A stretch of DNA of 64,000 bases from Schistosoma mansoni (GCF_000237925.1 NC_031495.1:11952460-12016459), one strand, 5' to 3'; counted from the stretch's first letter, positions 24,595 to 36,594 are shown. The notes: a model not told the origin generated them from the sequence alone. A program made the numbers and translations.

Positions 24595-27500
24595 CTACTT
24601 ACTAATTAAGGGTGGAACATTTTCGAGAAATTCGTCCGAAAAATTTCCAGGTGGATCATATCTGCCAACAACATAAATACTATGACGATCCTTTGACCAA
24701 GCTCTACCAAATCCAGCTGTTATAGTCGACTTCCATACTACTTGTGTAAAATGTCCTTTTGAAACAGAAACATTAAAGGGAAGGGCTTCAAGAGTAATTG
24801 TAAAGTATGAAATACACTCGAAATTCAAACGTTGCTAATTTGAAGATCATTTTATCTAGTTGGAAGATTTCTGAGAACTGAGGTTAACTCTATTTCGGAT
24901 TTTACTAATGTTTTTAGTTACTACCCGTACTTTTTCAATTAATCCGAATATAAATGATCAGCTCAACAACCATTATATTCCAGTTACAACTATCGTAGAA
25001 CGGAAATAAAGTATACAAGTATTCTGTGACGTGCCAGTAATTCCCATAAATCATCTAAACTCTTCTGTTCAAATAGAAATTAAAAGACTGGTTATTATTA
25101 ACTAAAATGAGCTTGATTCTGTCCATGTACTTTTGCATTCAGTCTGCAACGACTGTGTTGCTTGTTAGAGCCAATTTTTAACTGATTTCATAACATTCCT
25201 TATTTGATCTGAAAGACCCACTTCTATTTAGACAGCTTAATGGTATTTTCATTCTATCTCTATGTTTCTAAGCCTGGTACTCAAATGTATACACCGTCTT
25301 CATTTTGCTTATTCATATCCTTTTAATGATCAACTAAGTTACTACGACTAAGACTCACTGCAACTGATGGGTTCGCTATGGAACAGTCGATTACTACCCG
25401 AATAACGTATCCGTTATGCAGTGCCAACTGAGTACCCCGAATTGTCTGAGTTTCTTCTTCCCTCTCCACTGTAAATACTAATATAAACTGATGACTTGGA
25501 AAATGATTTCCTTCAGCAGCAATATGATTAACATGGATCTAACCCCTAAAATGAAAACGGAAGGCATACTGATTGATCACTTTGATTAGTAAGTGCATAA
25601 AGCTTTTTGATACCATGGTAACTAAAACTATCCAGAGAGATTTCGAATAGTATATTACATCTAACTAAGTAACTTCAGATCCAGCATTATGTGTATGTCT
25701 GTTAACATGTTGAACCAAAGTATCGACAAGCTAAGTTAATGAAAGCTTACCACAAGGGAATTGATTTTCCCTCTTGAAGTCATAATCTTCTATTTCTTGA
25801 TACCATGTTTTCGTAGCATCTGCGCCTATTTGTTATTTTTTTCAAATCAAGAAGTAAATTTTCAAATCAGATTAAAATAAATTCAAAATTGTAATCAAAG
25901 TGAAATTCACTGGATACATTTGTTTACATCTAAAATGACTTGAATGAAACTGGATCCATTATGCCAAAAAATTAATTCCATCGCTTTTTTTTCAAGGAAT
26001 CGGTATCCGTCAACAATGATTTTCAAGTTCTGACCTGTCTGTACCTGATTTAGTTTCAGCAGCTAGATGGTATCGCTCGCTTTCACAAACAGTTTGACTC
26101 AGATCCTAATTGGTTAACAATGATTACAAAAAGGACATTGTATTAGGACACCTCAATATGAACCAAAGTTGTCATTTGATTTTATTTCTTAAAACTTAGT
26201 CACATGTAGCTGGAAGTAGTATATCATCAACGAACCACTTATTGTATTTTACTTAACTAAATCAATGGAATGATTACATAGTTTCAAGATCATCGTTCTA
26301 ATTTTTGCTAAACAGAAAATGATGCCTTAGAAGTGGGGTTTGTGTTCTAGTTTTTCACGGAGTATTGTTTTTGCGTAATTCATTCACGGCCACAAATCAT
26401 GACTGGTCCCATAAAACTAATAAAGAACCTTCAAATTCGAATCGTAAGTGTTACTTACGTAAAATGTTTAAGCAATTTATACACTTGAATATCTGTGTTA
26501 TTGTTTGGTTCATAGATGGATAGTGAATTTTAGGGGTTGATGACGAATAGTTTCTGATATGTTTTGTTTAGGCTAAACCATTAATCTAATATCATTCCAA
26601 TAAGAATTAGTATTTTGGAGAATAGACTCCACAGAACCAATGAAAACCATCAATGTGAATACTCCCCGTAGAATTCGAATAAATTTCTCCTCAAAATTAA
26701 GATCGAAGCACTGGAACTAAAACGGCCAAGAGAACTATAAAAGGTTGGATTTGGAATATGAAGTATGAATTAACGAGTGATTGATTTTAGTTAGGATTAA
26801 TGGCGGGTTCTTGAAAATATTCTGCATGAGTATACTACATATATGGGGAGGTAACCTGACAATTAAGGATACTTCCATGGTCTACTTTAAGAATGATATG
26901 CATACCAAAGTAAAACAAAGTTTCTGTTATCTCAGTTCAGTCTTGTTGACCTATAAAACCATTATTAACTCTCAATGGGATAATACTTTGTGAGTTTCAT
27001 TGGCTATGATTGACATCTGAATTGTGACTTAAATTTGTTATTCCTAGATATTCTGCGCAAACGAAGTTGTTATTACTTTTCTGTAAATTGTTTTTATCAC
27101 TAATCACATTAGATTTCATTATCTCGGCCCCATTTCGTATGTTTTTATCAAGTAAACTTGACTCAGTAGTTGAAAACTTTAATTGAATTAAGATTAATTC
27201 GGTTGAAATGTAGCTGGCTTATTGGTCACGGAAACTAAACAATCTTGATGCGTTTATGCACTAAGCTACTATTTCACAAATTCAGTATGATGAACCAGAT
27301 TACTTCTGTTCTCTTCTATCATCCCCGCTAACTGAAGAAAGAAGTTCAGTTTTGTTTTGAAGATTTGTCAATCGAAAACCCAGAATCATGAATTTACATT
27401 CGAATTTATTTAATTATACATATCGATTCAATGATTAGTAATTACTCAATTTAATCACTGGGTTATTGTCACTATTCACAAAAGTCACAGTAAATTAATC

Positions 27501-30500
27501 AATACATGAAAAACCAAATAACTAAATACATAATAATTAATCGAAACAAGTGTAAATCAATGAAAAATCAATTTAAATCGATATGAAAATTTTACGTTTG
27601 GTTTTCTTCCTCATACATTTTATTTGTGAATTTCATATTAACAACAAATCTATTCAACTCATTCCTACTTATTTTACCTGTTTTTACCATTAATTAAGTT
27701 TTATCATTTAATTACAGTTTTGTATTGTCATTAACCACATTTGCGTATATTTTAACCAATTCCTCTCATTATAAACAAAGATGGACAGTAGCTAGCAGTG
27801 GAATCCAGGATGAGCATTTCGTCCTATTTGGGACTCGTCAGCCGGATGTGCCTGCATTCAGAGTTGATGTTCACTCTGGGACTCGAACCCAGTACCTTTC
27901 TCTTCAAACGCCATCGCGTTATCCACTCGACCACTGAGTTCTGATAGCCACTTGCTTGTGCAATAGGATGAAGTTTAAATTCAATTGGTATTATTAGTTT
28001 GAATCTTTCCATTGATGTTTTAGGACTGCAACTACCAGTTGTAGTACTAATACTAATTGAGTTTAACTATATAGTTGGTTTATATTACAGTGTTTCGGAT
28101 TATTAGAGTTAATATTCCATATTGCAGAAATTTCATACCCATTAATGATAGAATATTTTACTTTAGATAATTTAAGTAACTCATTGTATCATTGAAAAAG
28201 AAATAAAGAGAACACAACGACAAACATTTTCTTTTTGAAGAAATCATTTACTTAAGCTGTAGAAGAAAACAAAAAAACTTGACTAACTATTTATCCTTGA
28301 CGATTAGGCTAATACACTGTAATAACACAAAAAAAACGACCAACCGCTTCAGCTTTGACAAATATTCATCAAAGATGGATTCCCACATAAATTCATCAGA
28401 AAAACTAAAATTTCCATTTTGTGACAATACATATCGACGAACTGAAAGAGTACAACTTAATTATTTTGATGTTGTCTGGTAGTAGTATCAAATTCATTCA
28501 TTACGCCTGTTACTCCCAATGCAGCATAGGCCGCTGACCAGCATTCTCCAACCCACTCTGTCCTGGGCCTTCCCTTTTAGTTCTATTCAATTTTTGTTCA
28601 TTCTTCTCATGTTTGTCTCTATTTCTCGGCATAATGTGTCATTTGGTCTTCCTCTTCTCCTTTGACCTTCAGGATTCCATGTGACGGCTTGTCTTGTGAC
28701 ACAGTTAGGTGATTTCCTCAATGTGTGTCCTATACACTTCCAGCTCTTCTTCCTGATTTCTTCCTCCACTGAAATCTGGTTTGTTTTCTCTCACAGTAGG
28801 TTGTTGCTGGGAGTGTCTGATCAACAGATCCGAAGTATATTGAGTAGATAACTGTTAATAAACACCTGTATCTTCTGGATGATGACTTTCGTACTTCTCC
28901 AGGTTTCCAACCCATACAGTAGAACTGTCTTGACATTTGCATTGAAAATTCTGATCTTGGTGTTGGTTGACAATTGTTTTGAGTTCCAGATGTTCTTTAG
29001 TTGTAAATATGTTGCTCTTGCTTTTCCGATCCGCGCCCTCACATCTGCATCAGATCCACCGATGATGCTGCCCAGGTATGTAAAGGTTTTCACATCCTCC
29101 AAAGCTTCTCCGTCAAGTGTGATTCGAGTGGTGCATGTTGTATTGTATCGGAGAGTCTTGCTTTTCCCTTTGTTTATATTGAGACCTACTGCTGCTGAGG
29201 CTGCTGCTACACTTGTCGTCTTCTCCTGCATTTGTTGTAGTGTGTGTGAGAGTATCAAAAGTTGAAGATAATAAATTTAAGTAAAGTTTATAGATTTTAA
29301 AACTTTCGAAAATATGTATGTTTTTTTATGTTCATCCGATGTCAGAGAACTTTATTGAATCCCCATGCTTTAGAAAACTCTCAAAATAGTAGTTACTTGA
29401 TATGTGCTACCACCTTACCTCACAAACACTAACACCAAGCTACATAGGTTTCAATGGATTTCACTACGGAGAATTAGATCGATCGTGTCTGCATCAACAA
29501 AAAATTTAGGTCCACGGAAAATGTAAAAAGAAAAAGAGGAGCTAGTGTAGATTTAGATCATCACCTGCTGGTAGTTAAGTTAAACTTGAAGCTTACGAAG
29601 TTCGACAAGCAGTATTACGAAAGTTTAGTGCAGTTCACAGATCCATTCCAAGTGAAGACTGATGTCAAAAAAGGTGTATTCTCACACCTGTTCTCTTTCT
29701 CCTGGTTTTTGGTCGGATTAAGATTTTGTAAGCAACTACCCATGAAAGATACTTCAAATCCATTAGTCGGGGACCATTAACAGTAATCTACTCTGCCAGT
29801 AAACGAACTGGCTACCAATTAAGGGGGAAATTAGAAAAAGATGCTAGAGGTGGATAAGAAAGACTCAACAGAAACCATCAAACTGCATCAAAAGACCAGT
29901 CCTAAACTGGATTCCTTCAGGGAAAAGAAAACGAAATAAACCGAAGAACACACTGAGCCGTGAATTGGATGCAGACATCAAGATCATGGATTCCACCTGA
30001 CAAAAGCTGGAAAGGAGAGCTTAGGAAAAAGTGCTTACAGATCATTGGTCGGTCGCCTATTCCTCAAGAAGAGTATCAAGCTTAAATAGGCAAGTAATAA
30101 CCATTTAGGTTCAAGGATCACGATTATCAAATTTACACTTCTGAACTCAAAGACGGACATAACACGTATTTTTCATCAAACTAGCCCCCCCCTAGTTTGA
30201 GCAACTCGACAATGTTACACTTTCTATGATATTAGGCAGATAAAGGCAATTTATGGAAAGCCTTGAACCTTGATTTCATACTTGTTCATATCCAATCGCT
30301 AACCATTTAACTAATTGGTAGCATTACCAGGTATAGTATGAATTTAAAAAATTTTCAGTTCTCTCAATATGATGAATACATCTTACTGATAAATTATAAC
30401 TAGTACGAAATCTACTTCTAAGGATTGCCAGTAATTACTTTTAATCAACTAACAGTTTAAATTTATATTATGTCGAATGCTTAAGCTCTTTTCGATTTAA

Positions 30501-33500
30501 GAAAAAGGTAGATTTTTAAGAATAATATAAAATTAAGTTTAGTATCAAAATATGAACATCCTATACAATATATTCCAAATATCTAGATTGTACGTTATGT
30601 TATGATTTATTCTTCTTAAATAATGTGTTAACAGTTATACAAGATATAGTCGAGATGCTGGTCACCGGGTGTTTATGTCGATGTGACCAATCTATACCAG
30701 TAATTTGAAAAATCTAACACAGAAGCAGACGCAGATCAAAGTTAATGGTTTAATATCTGAAAACCTTTATCGAAATTTTAGTTAGTGGGAATAAACTAAA
30801 TGTGAGTACTAACTGTAGTCAAATCATTATGATGTAGGTGATCTGGTTGATTATAACAGATTAACTAGGCAAATAACTTCTGATTATGGGTATAATTACC
30901 AAAGTCTGACTGTATAATTTCAAATAATTTGGACGAGGTCCATGCTTCATTTAAAAACTAAAAGACATGAAAACGATTGTGTCACATCCCACTGCGTCTA
31001 CCAATTTAAATGTGTGTGTGGTCACACATACACATAGGGAGGAGCAATCGTGGTCTGAAAATTAGGGTGTGTGAGCATGTACCACCAAAATGGTTGCAGA
31101 AACAAATAGAATCAAATTACCCAATAAGAGTAGAGGATAAACATCCATCATCCTCTATTACCAAATACAAAATCGAAACAGGCCATAAGATTGATCTTAA
31201 CTTGACTTTTGTGGTGTTGTATAAATGTATAAAAGGGCGTATACTAAGGTTTATTGAAGCCTTAGCCATACGAAAATTCAAACCCCCTTTGTGTATTCCA
31301 AAACAGTTTGTTCTCACCTTAAACCTACCCTAGTAATATTAGCTTATTATCCAGAGTGATAAGGTTTCAAATTGTTTTCACGGTATTATTATTATTATTA
31401 CAACTATTATCCTTGTCTCCTATTACCTCCATTTCCAGTCTAGTTGACCTTTTATTATTATATATAAATGTTCTATCGAAATTTGAACACTGTTTAGATT
31501 GTTATCAATAAAAACAAAGATTTACTTATGCTCTGGAGAAATGTCCTAAACCGAATCACGAAAAGTCGGAAATTTTATTCTCTACTCATAGGGTTACTAT
31601 GATTATATCATCGCTTCTATTGTTAACTTCTGATTAGTTTGATTAGTTGAATCAAAGCTTTTTCAGTTGTGATCGACTTAGTTTGACAAGATATTAGCAA
31701 AACCACTAATCATTTGAGTAACCTAAATGTTTTTTACTATCACTTATAAACATCTTGTAAATAGTTATCGATATTGTGGTTTTCAGATTAACTGACATGG
31801 TTTCTGATAAGACCCACTATGTAGTTTAAATATGTATATACCAACTCTTTTTGTTTCAATATTCATCGTATCTATTCATTAAATAGGTCCAGTAATAAGA
31901 CATTATTTGGTTATAGTATTGTTTACACATAAACACTTAGTGGTGTTTCGGAAAATCCCATTTATTGGATTATATCTTGGATATTTTTGATTGAAATTCA
32001 TAAAATACTACTATGCTGGTTAGATGTTATACTGTTTATTTAATTAAACTTCTAAGAAACTTGTTTTTAACTATGTAAATACTAAAGTAAATGCTTCCTG
32101 TTTTAGATGTACTTTAACGGAATAACTACGAATATGTGCTGTATATACATACTTTTATAATAAGCTGTTATATTCCGAAGTGAATTATGAATGGTAACTT
32201 TTGAGAACTATTTAAGGACCAATATGATACGTATATTTCCTATTGTATAATTGTTAAGTAACTAAACTATTTATATTCATGTCCCCCATATTATAAGCTT
32301 TATTTTGACTTATGAACTATTGTCATACGATTTACCGTTCTTGAATTATGCCCTGTCTATCACTTACTATCTCCCCTATTCACAACCACATTTAGCTGAA
32401 TCTCGTACAGATGTTATTTTCTATTTTGTGGTACAATGTGGTCTGTTTGATTGGTATATAAATTCAGTATGTTTGAAATATAATGATTCATACTGTAGAG
32501 GCTGAGATTGGTGTTGTGGAGTTAACTGACTGGGCTAGGCAGAAGCAGGACTGACAAGTACTCTAGACTGCTCGTACGGGTTTCGTATGTCACTGGTCCG
32601 ATCGATAATTCACTGCTCTCTCATTGGCGGCATCGTCACATCATATGTAAACAGGGCACTCAGGCACTCAATATAACAAAAGCTTGTAACATATCATGAA
32701 TCATAATATTACAATAATAGTATATTTTTCATTTCATCTGTTCTTTTGAGAAACGAAAGATATTCTCGATGGAATTCATGCATCAATTATGTAATGTAAT
32801 AAAAATAATTTCAATAGTTGAGATCATGAGTTAATTGAAGCTAGACCACCATGGAAAACCTGGAAGCACTGGACGGCTGTTTCATCCTATTGAGGAGTCC
32901 CAGAATAAGACGAAACGNNNNNNNNNNNNNNNNNNNNNNNNNNNNNNNNNNNNNNNNNNNNNNNNNNNNNNNNNNNNNNNNNNNNNNNNNNNNNNNNNNN
33001 NNNNNNNNNNNNNNNNNNNNNNNNNNNNNNNNNNNNNNNNNNNNNNNNNNNNNNNNNNNNNNNNNNNNNNNNNNNNNNNNNNNNNNNNNNNNNNNNNNNN
33101 NNNNNNNNNNNNNNNNNGCCTTCCTCGTTTTCGTTTCACTTCATGGTTCCAAGTTAGCGTTTGCCTCTTGATGAAGTTTGATGATTTCTTCAATGTATGT
33201 CTTATCCACTTCCAACGTCTTTTCCTAATTTTCTCTTCAGCTGGAAGTTAGTTTGTTTTCTCCCACAGTAGGCTGTTGCTGATGGTAACCGGCCAACGGA
33301 CATTCAGTATCTTACAAAGACAATTGTTTAGAAATACTTGCACTTTTCTGATGATGGTTGTATTAGTTATCGAAGTTTCAACTCTGTACAGTAGAACTGT
33401 GTTGATGTTCGTATTAAAGATTCTGAATTTGATATTAGTTGACAGTAGTTTTGAGTTCCATATGTCCTCCATCTATAGGAATGCTGTCCTTGCTTTTCCA

Positions 33501-36113
33501 ATCCTCGCCTTTACGTTTGTATCAGATCCTCTACGTTCGTCGGTGATGCGATCTAGATACGTGAAACTTTCCAACTGTTTCACAGTTCTTTCACCAAGTA
33601 CGATTGGGTTGGTATTCTCTGTGTTATATTTGATGATCTTGCTGTTTCCTTTGTGTATTTTGAGGACTACTGAATCAGAGGCTGCTGCCACACTGTTTGT
33701 CTCTAATTACATTTGTTGATGTGTATGGGATAGAAGACCTAGGTGATCTGCGAAGTCCAAATCGTCTAGTTGAATAGAATCTGTCCATTTTATTCCGTGC
33801 TTCCCGTCAGATGTGGAGGTCTTCATAATCTAATCAACCACCGGCAGTAATTACATAATTTTACTCATCACTAAAACTTTTACACTTGCAGAAATATATC
33901 CATAACACTTTTAGCTAGCCAATATTTTTGGTATATCCTAGAATCCCATATATTTATACTCATCTCTGGTCTGACTGATTGAATCATTACTAATTGTGAG
34001 AATCTTTTGTGGGATATTTATTTCATAACTAAAAGATCATACAGTTTACTCATGCTTTTCATATCTAAACTAACATTAAATTAATGCCTCAGTCATATTA
34101 CAATTGCCCTATTGTTTTTTTCAAGATTTCAGTTTGATAATTTGAAAGTTCTCTAAATTGTCAGTATCATAAGGATTTGATGTTGAAACCTAATAAATTA
34201 TAGATCAAAACTTTTAATAACGTTTATTGAATGTAAGAGTTCTTCAATTATTCAGTTAGATAAAGGATTTCATACAATCATTTTGACGAATTCCTAAATT
34301 ATTATTGATATTCTTTGAGAAGTGAATTCAGTTTCGAACTAATCATTTCACTAACGTAAATTAACGTAAGAAATTATCAAGTTCAAATGGTTTTTGAAAG
34401 GTAACAAGAAATTTATCAACATCAACTATTATAGACAGTACTGAGGATAGGACGAAACGCGCGTCCTGGATTCCACTGCTAGCCACTATCCATCTTTGCC
34501 TATAATTATGTAATCAGTTGAAATTAATGTGTCCAAAAACAAGTAAGATGTAGAAAGAATAGAATGCATTCGTTCCTCTTCTTAACTTGAATTGAATATT
34601 AGTCAAATTCTGAGAAATTATTTTATTTTTAGAAGAAATGTTATTCAACATTCAAAGTTTTTTAGGAGATTGAATAATGTGAATTCAGTTGTTCACATGA
34701 AGATTAATTTTCTTTTAGATTTCAAATATATCCAATTACTAAGAGTAAATAGATTCGAAAGGTATAGATATATTAAGTTTGATATAAAATGTCCTTGTCC
34801 ATTTAGAATTCAAACCAGTTGAATATGATTTACTGATTCATTGTTTTAACTTGTTTACTATGAGATTGAAATCCATACGTATTCTATTCTTATTTACGTT
34901 CTATTTTTATTATCTAGAAAAAGAGGTCAGTACAGTGATATAAGTGCGATGTGCTTTAACATATTTATTAGCTAGACTGATTTTTGAGTTTCTTTTTCCT
35001 TTCATTTTTTGAAATATCGATCAGATCATCTTTAATCCTGAAGGAAACAAATCACATTCATCAGTATATCGTGTTTTTAGTCTTAAGGAACTCAATAAGT
35101 TCAAACTATTCAGATTACACGAGATTAGTATCAAAAATAACAATAAAAGATCTATAAGTTATTGTCTATGACATTGTTATGTAATATTTATTATGCTAGT
35201 AATGTGAATCAAACGACTTTGGATATTAGCTTTGAAAGAATAAATTACATTTTAATGAAAGAATTTTCAAGTACCCGAGTAATTTTTTCATATTCACCCT
35301 TAGCATTTACTAACCATTCATAACTTCAATCAATTTTTGTCGAAGTCAATCTTTTTGACAGTCATAGAGCGTATGTATTATTTTATTCTTTTCAATAATT
35401 AAGACATTAACATTCGTTAACTTTACTTAAATTGTAATAAGCTATTATTATGATTCACTTATACTATTATTTATGATTTATTTTTAACTTGGCCTTTTTT
35501 TGAAGAAGAAGGAGATTGATTATGAATATGGTGATCTCGACTGTTGTTAGAGGTATGAGGGCAGTCATCACTTCCCGGTTGTCCACGCCATGGAAGGGTT
35601 CTTCTAGAGGTACCTGAAAAGAAAATCACATTAGTAGTGGTCTTAGTGACCTGAGAGCATGACCGCAATGCCCAAGGAACAACTGCATAAGATCGGTCAC
35701 ACATGACCTTTTTGTGGGTAATTTTTGTGTTAGCTTTTTTATTATCAGAAAGGGGTTTCGTGGAGGTTTTAGTAATCTTATATGGTTGAGATCATGAGTC
35801 AATTGAAGCTAAACCACCATGAAAAACCTGGAAGCACTGGACGGCCGTTTCGTCCTATTATGGGACTCCTCAGCAGTGCGCATCCACGACCTCGCCTCGC
35901 GAGATTCAAACCCAGAACCTACCAGTCTCGCACCAGAGCACTTAACCGATAAACAATAATCATCATAATTTGTCAGTGTAATTGTAAATAAATTCAAATT
36001 ATGTACAATATTAATTATATTATAATTTTATAATGAAATTTTAAATAATCAACTAACCGATTATGTTCATTAATACATTCCTCATTAAATTCTATATCGA
36101 AATCATTTGGCAT
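24595..36113 (-). CDS. SCP/TAPS (CAP, venom-allergen-like) protein, GAPR-1 type, partial model
   Basis: Three minus-strand exons fit one CAP-domain gene. Exon 36113-36058 starts [19 protein letters not shown] and ends at donor GTTAGT (phase 2). Exon 25825-25751 encodes [20 protein letters not shown] and ends at GTAAGC. Exon 24755-24595 encodes [19 protein letters not shown], then [12 protein letters not shown] and ENVPPLISK, then stop. The last two join in frame as CGHF. CAP-site His (EHN), Glu (WYQEI) and His (GHFTQ) are present; the GEN glutamate lies in central exon(s) not found, perhaps in the 200-N gap or simply missed. There is no signal peptide, and the C-terminal pattern is like human GAPR-1 (GHFTQMVWKNT..ARYFPAGN), so this fits the non-secreted group 2 of schistosome VAL proteins. 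GAPR-1 itself associates with Golgi membranes; the function here is unknown. Confidence 0.85.
27776..27945 (-). mobile_element. Sm-alpha-type SINE with tRNA-like head and hammerhead ribozyme
   Basis: Read on the minus strand: a tRNA-like head with A-box-like CTCAGTGGTCGAGTGG (27938-27923) and B box GGGTTCGAGTCCC (27890-27878), then the hammerhead, then ATTCCACTGCTAGC and a short 3' end. This is the layout of the schistosome Sm-alpha family: Pol III promoter followed by ribozyme. It lies in the large CAP-gene intron, in the sense direction. Confidence 0.9.
27797..27858 (-). ncRNA. Hammerhead ribozyme (Sm-alpha)
   Basis: The core reads CTGACGA (27841-27835), stem II GTCC/GGAC with a CAAATA loop, GAAA (27820-27817), then the cleavage region ATC|CTGGATTCC. 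The invariant core CUGANGA..GAAA is intact. The stem III sequence (ATGCTCAT) is less palindromic than in copies with ACGCGCGT, so activity may be reduced. Confidence 0.85.
28490..29268 (-). mobile_element. RTE-clade LINE family 2, 3' portion
   Basis: Minus-strand pieces in shifted frames, read in order: [86 protein letters not shown], and a C-terminus near 28505 ending [16 protein letters not shown]. These are the RT palm-to-C-terminus blocks of a second RTE-like schistosome family, distinct from the SR2-like copies. It is 5'-truncated just before the catalytic motif and frameshifted at least twice. Confidence 0.8.
29440..30100 (+). mobile_element. RTE-clade LINE family 2, internally deleted copy
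   Basis: At 29530-29780 the plus strand reads [20 protein letters not shown], the end of the endonuclease and linker. From about 29840 to 30080 it reads the C-terminal end ([30 protein letters not shown]). The whole RT in between is missing, so this is a deletion derivative. Opposite orientation to the copy just before it. Confidence 0.65.
30101..30950. other. CAP-gene intron DNA, nothing recognised
   Basis: AT-rich, no coding or repeat signal seen. Confidence 0.3.
30960..31335 (+). mobile_element. Penelope-like element fragment (GIY-YIG endonuclease end)
   Basis: The plus-strand reading 31010-31333 contains [20 protein letters not shown], then [16 protein letters not shown], then [20 protein letters not shown] and a LNLP ending. 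This matches the C-terminal GIY-YIG nuclease module of Penelope-like elements (consensus YIGRT..L..R..EH, then H..TGH, then E). The YIG segment is shifted relative to upstream [13 protein letters not shown] sequence, so the fragment is broken. No RT is seen. Confidence 0.75.
31336..32165. other. CAP-gene intron DNA, nothing recognised
   Basis: AT-rich with a short ATT run near 31385; no feature supported. Confidence 0.3.
32166..32653. mobile_element. LTR-like dispersed repeat, copy 2 (solo-LTR candidate)
   Basis: Near-identical to 15393-15880 over the central 340 bp (from TCATGTCCCCCATATTATAA onward) with more divergence at both ends. Same 488-bp length between TGTTAT and AACA. Fossil; no internal region attached. 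Confidence 0.5.
32820..32917. mobile_element. Hammerhead SINE (second family), inverted junction at assembly gap
   Basis: 32820-32893 matches the 3' part of the SINE at 35784-35965 in minus orientation (GATCATGAGTTAATTGAAGC, CACCATGGAAAACCTGG, GGACGGCTGTTTCATCCTAT). From about 32891 to 32917 the sequence flips to the plus-strand version of the same ribozyme (GAGGAGTCCCAGAATAAGA, CGAAACG) and then runs into Ns. Confidence 0.65.
32918..33117. other. Assembly gap (200 N)
   Basis: Exactly 200 N, so a placeholder of unknown true length. Confidence 0.99.
33118..33830 (-). mobile_element. RTE-clade LINE family 2, third copy
   Basis: Minus strand from about 33810: [10 protein letters not shown] (the RT catalytic region, usually FADD), then [63 protein letters not shown] and [16 protein letters not shown], continuing to about 33118 at the gap. 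The substitution in the catalytic FADD plus stops and frameshifts mean a dead copy. Confidence 0.75.
33831..34430. other. CAP-gene intron DNA, nothing recognised
   Basis: AT-rich, no supported feature. Confidence 0.3.
34436..34512 (+). mobile_element. Sm-alpha SINE fragment with broken hammerhead
   Basis: Plus-strand CTGAGGA is followed directly by TAGGACGAAACGCGCGTCC, so the 5' strand of stem II (GTCC) and part of its loop are missing. The sequence then continues TGGATTCCACTGCTAGCCA and ATCTTTGCC as in the Sm-alpha 3' end. The tRNA-like head is absent. Confidence 0.75.
34513..35465. other. CAP-gene intron DNA, nothing firm
   Basis: AT-rich. A minus-strand open stretch near 35270-35330 was considered as a CAP exon but lacks family motifs. 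Confidence 0.25.
35466..35710 (-). mobile_element. RTE-clade (SR2-like) LINE 5' leader fragment
   Basis: Minus-strand [20 protein letters not shown] parallels [20 protein letters not shown] at the N-terminus of copy C, and both continue with NSTRD/NSRDH. Only the pre-endonuclease leader is present, so it is truncated on the 3' side. Confidence 0.6.
35784..35970 (-). mobile_element. Second hammerhead SINE family, full copy
   Basis: Minus strand: an A-box-like TCGGTTAAGTGCTCTGG region, B box GGGTTTGAATCTC (35913-35901), hammerhead, then CAGTGCTTCCAGG and a 3' part ending CTCATGATCTCAACC. Same logic as Sm-alpha (tRNA head plus ribozyme) but a different body. Confidence 0.8.
35830..35885 (-). 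ncRNA. Hammerhead ribozyme (second SINE family)
   Basis: Core CTGAGGA (35873-35867), stem II GTCC/GGAC around a CATAATA loop, GAAA (35851-35848), self-complementary stem III ACGGCCGT, then the cleavage site GTC|CAGTGC. All invariant core bases are present, so it looks competent. Confidence 0.85.
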
Positions 36114-36430
36114 ATTGAGTATACAAGTTGATTTAGTAAATAAATAAACAAACAAACAAATAAATAAATAAATATCCTGTTGACTTTTGAATATCTGAAA
36201 AAGAAACAAAAAAAATGGAAATGGACAAACATAATTGGTTGATATTCATTAATTCAGTTGAGTATAAGTAATTGATTCTCAATCATAGTTATTTATTGAA
36301 AAGAAATTGAAGATTGAAGGTCATTTGAAACTATTCGAATGTTGCTAATAATACTTTTTATATATATTATGATGTATGCTAATTTTGTACGAAATGTACT
36401 TTTGATTGTTTAGAGAAAGGAAGTGATCAA

Positions 36431-36470
<40 letters not shown>
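36431..36470 (+). repeat. (ATT)n microsatellite
   Basis: Thirteen perfect ATT repeats. Confidence 0.98.
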
Positions 36471-36471
<1 letters not shown>

Positions 36472-36594
36472 AGCTCAGTACTGTTATAATAATTTGTACT
36501 ATCCTATTATTCTCAAATGCAGTACTTAACTAATCATTTTTAATCTGTTGATGAGTTTATTTCATAATTGTCAAAATAAATTTCTTGGTCATAA

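Noticed and set aside
25340-25480. Minus-strand open stretch [20 protein letters not shown] in the last CAP intron
   Set aside because: Looks protein-like and possibly repeat-derived, but has no start, no splice sites that fit the CAP phases and no family I can name.
27878-27945. Stand-alone tRNA gene
   Set aside because: A and B boxes are present, but the sequence runs directly into a hammerhead and SINE body and no acceptor stem closes; it is the SINE head.
32835-33251. ORFs running through the first N block
   Set aside because: They exist only because N codons are read as open; the same applies to those over 39654-40094.
35270-35345. Minus-strand AKGEYEKIT stretch as the missing CAP exon
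   Set aside because: No WA, HS or GEN motif and no suitable acceptor; chance similarity to GE(N).
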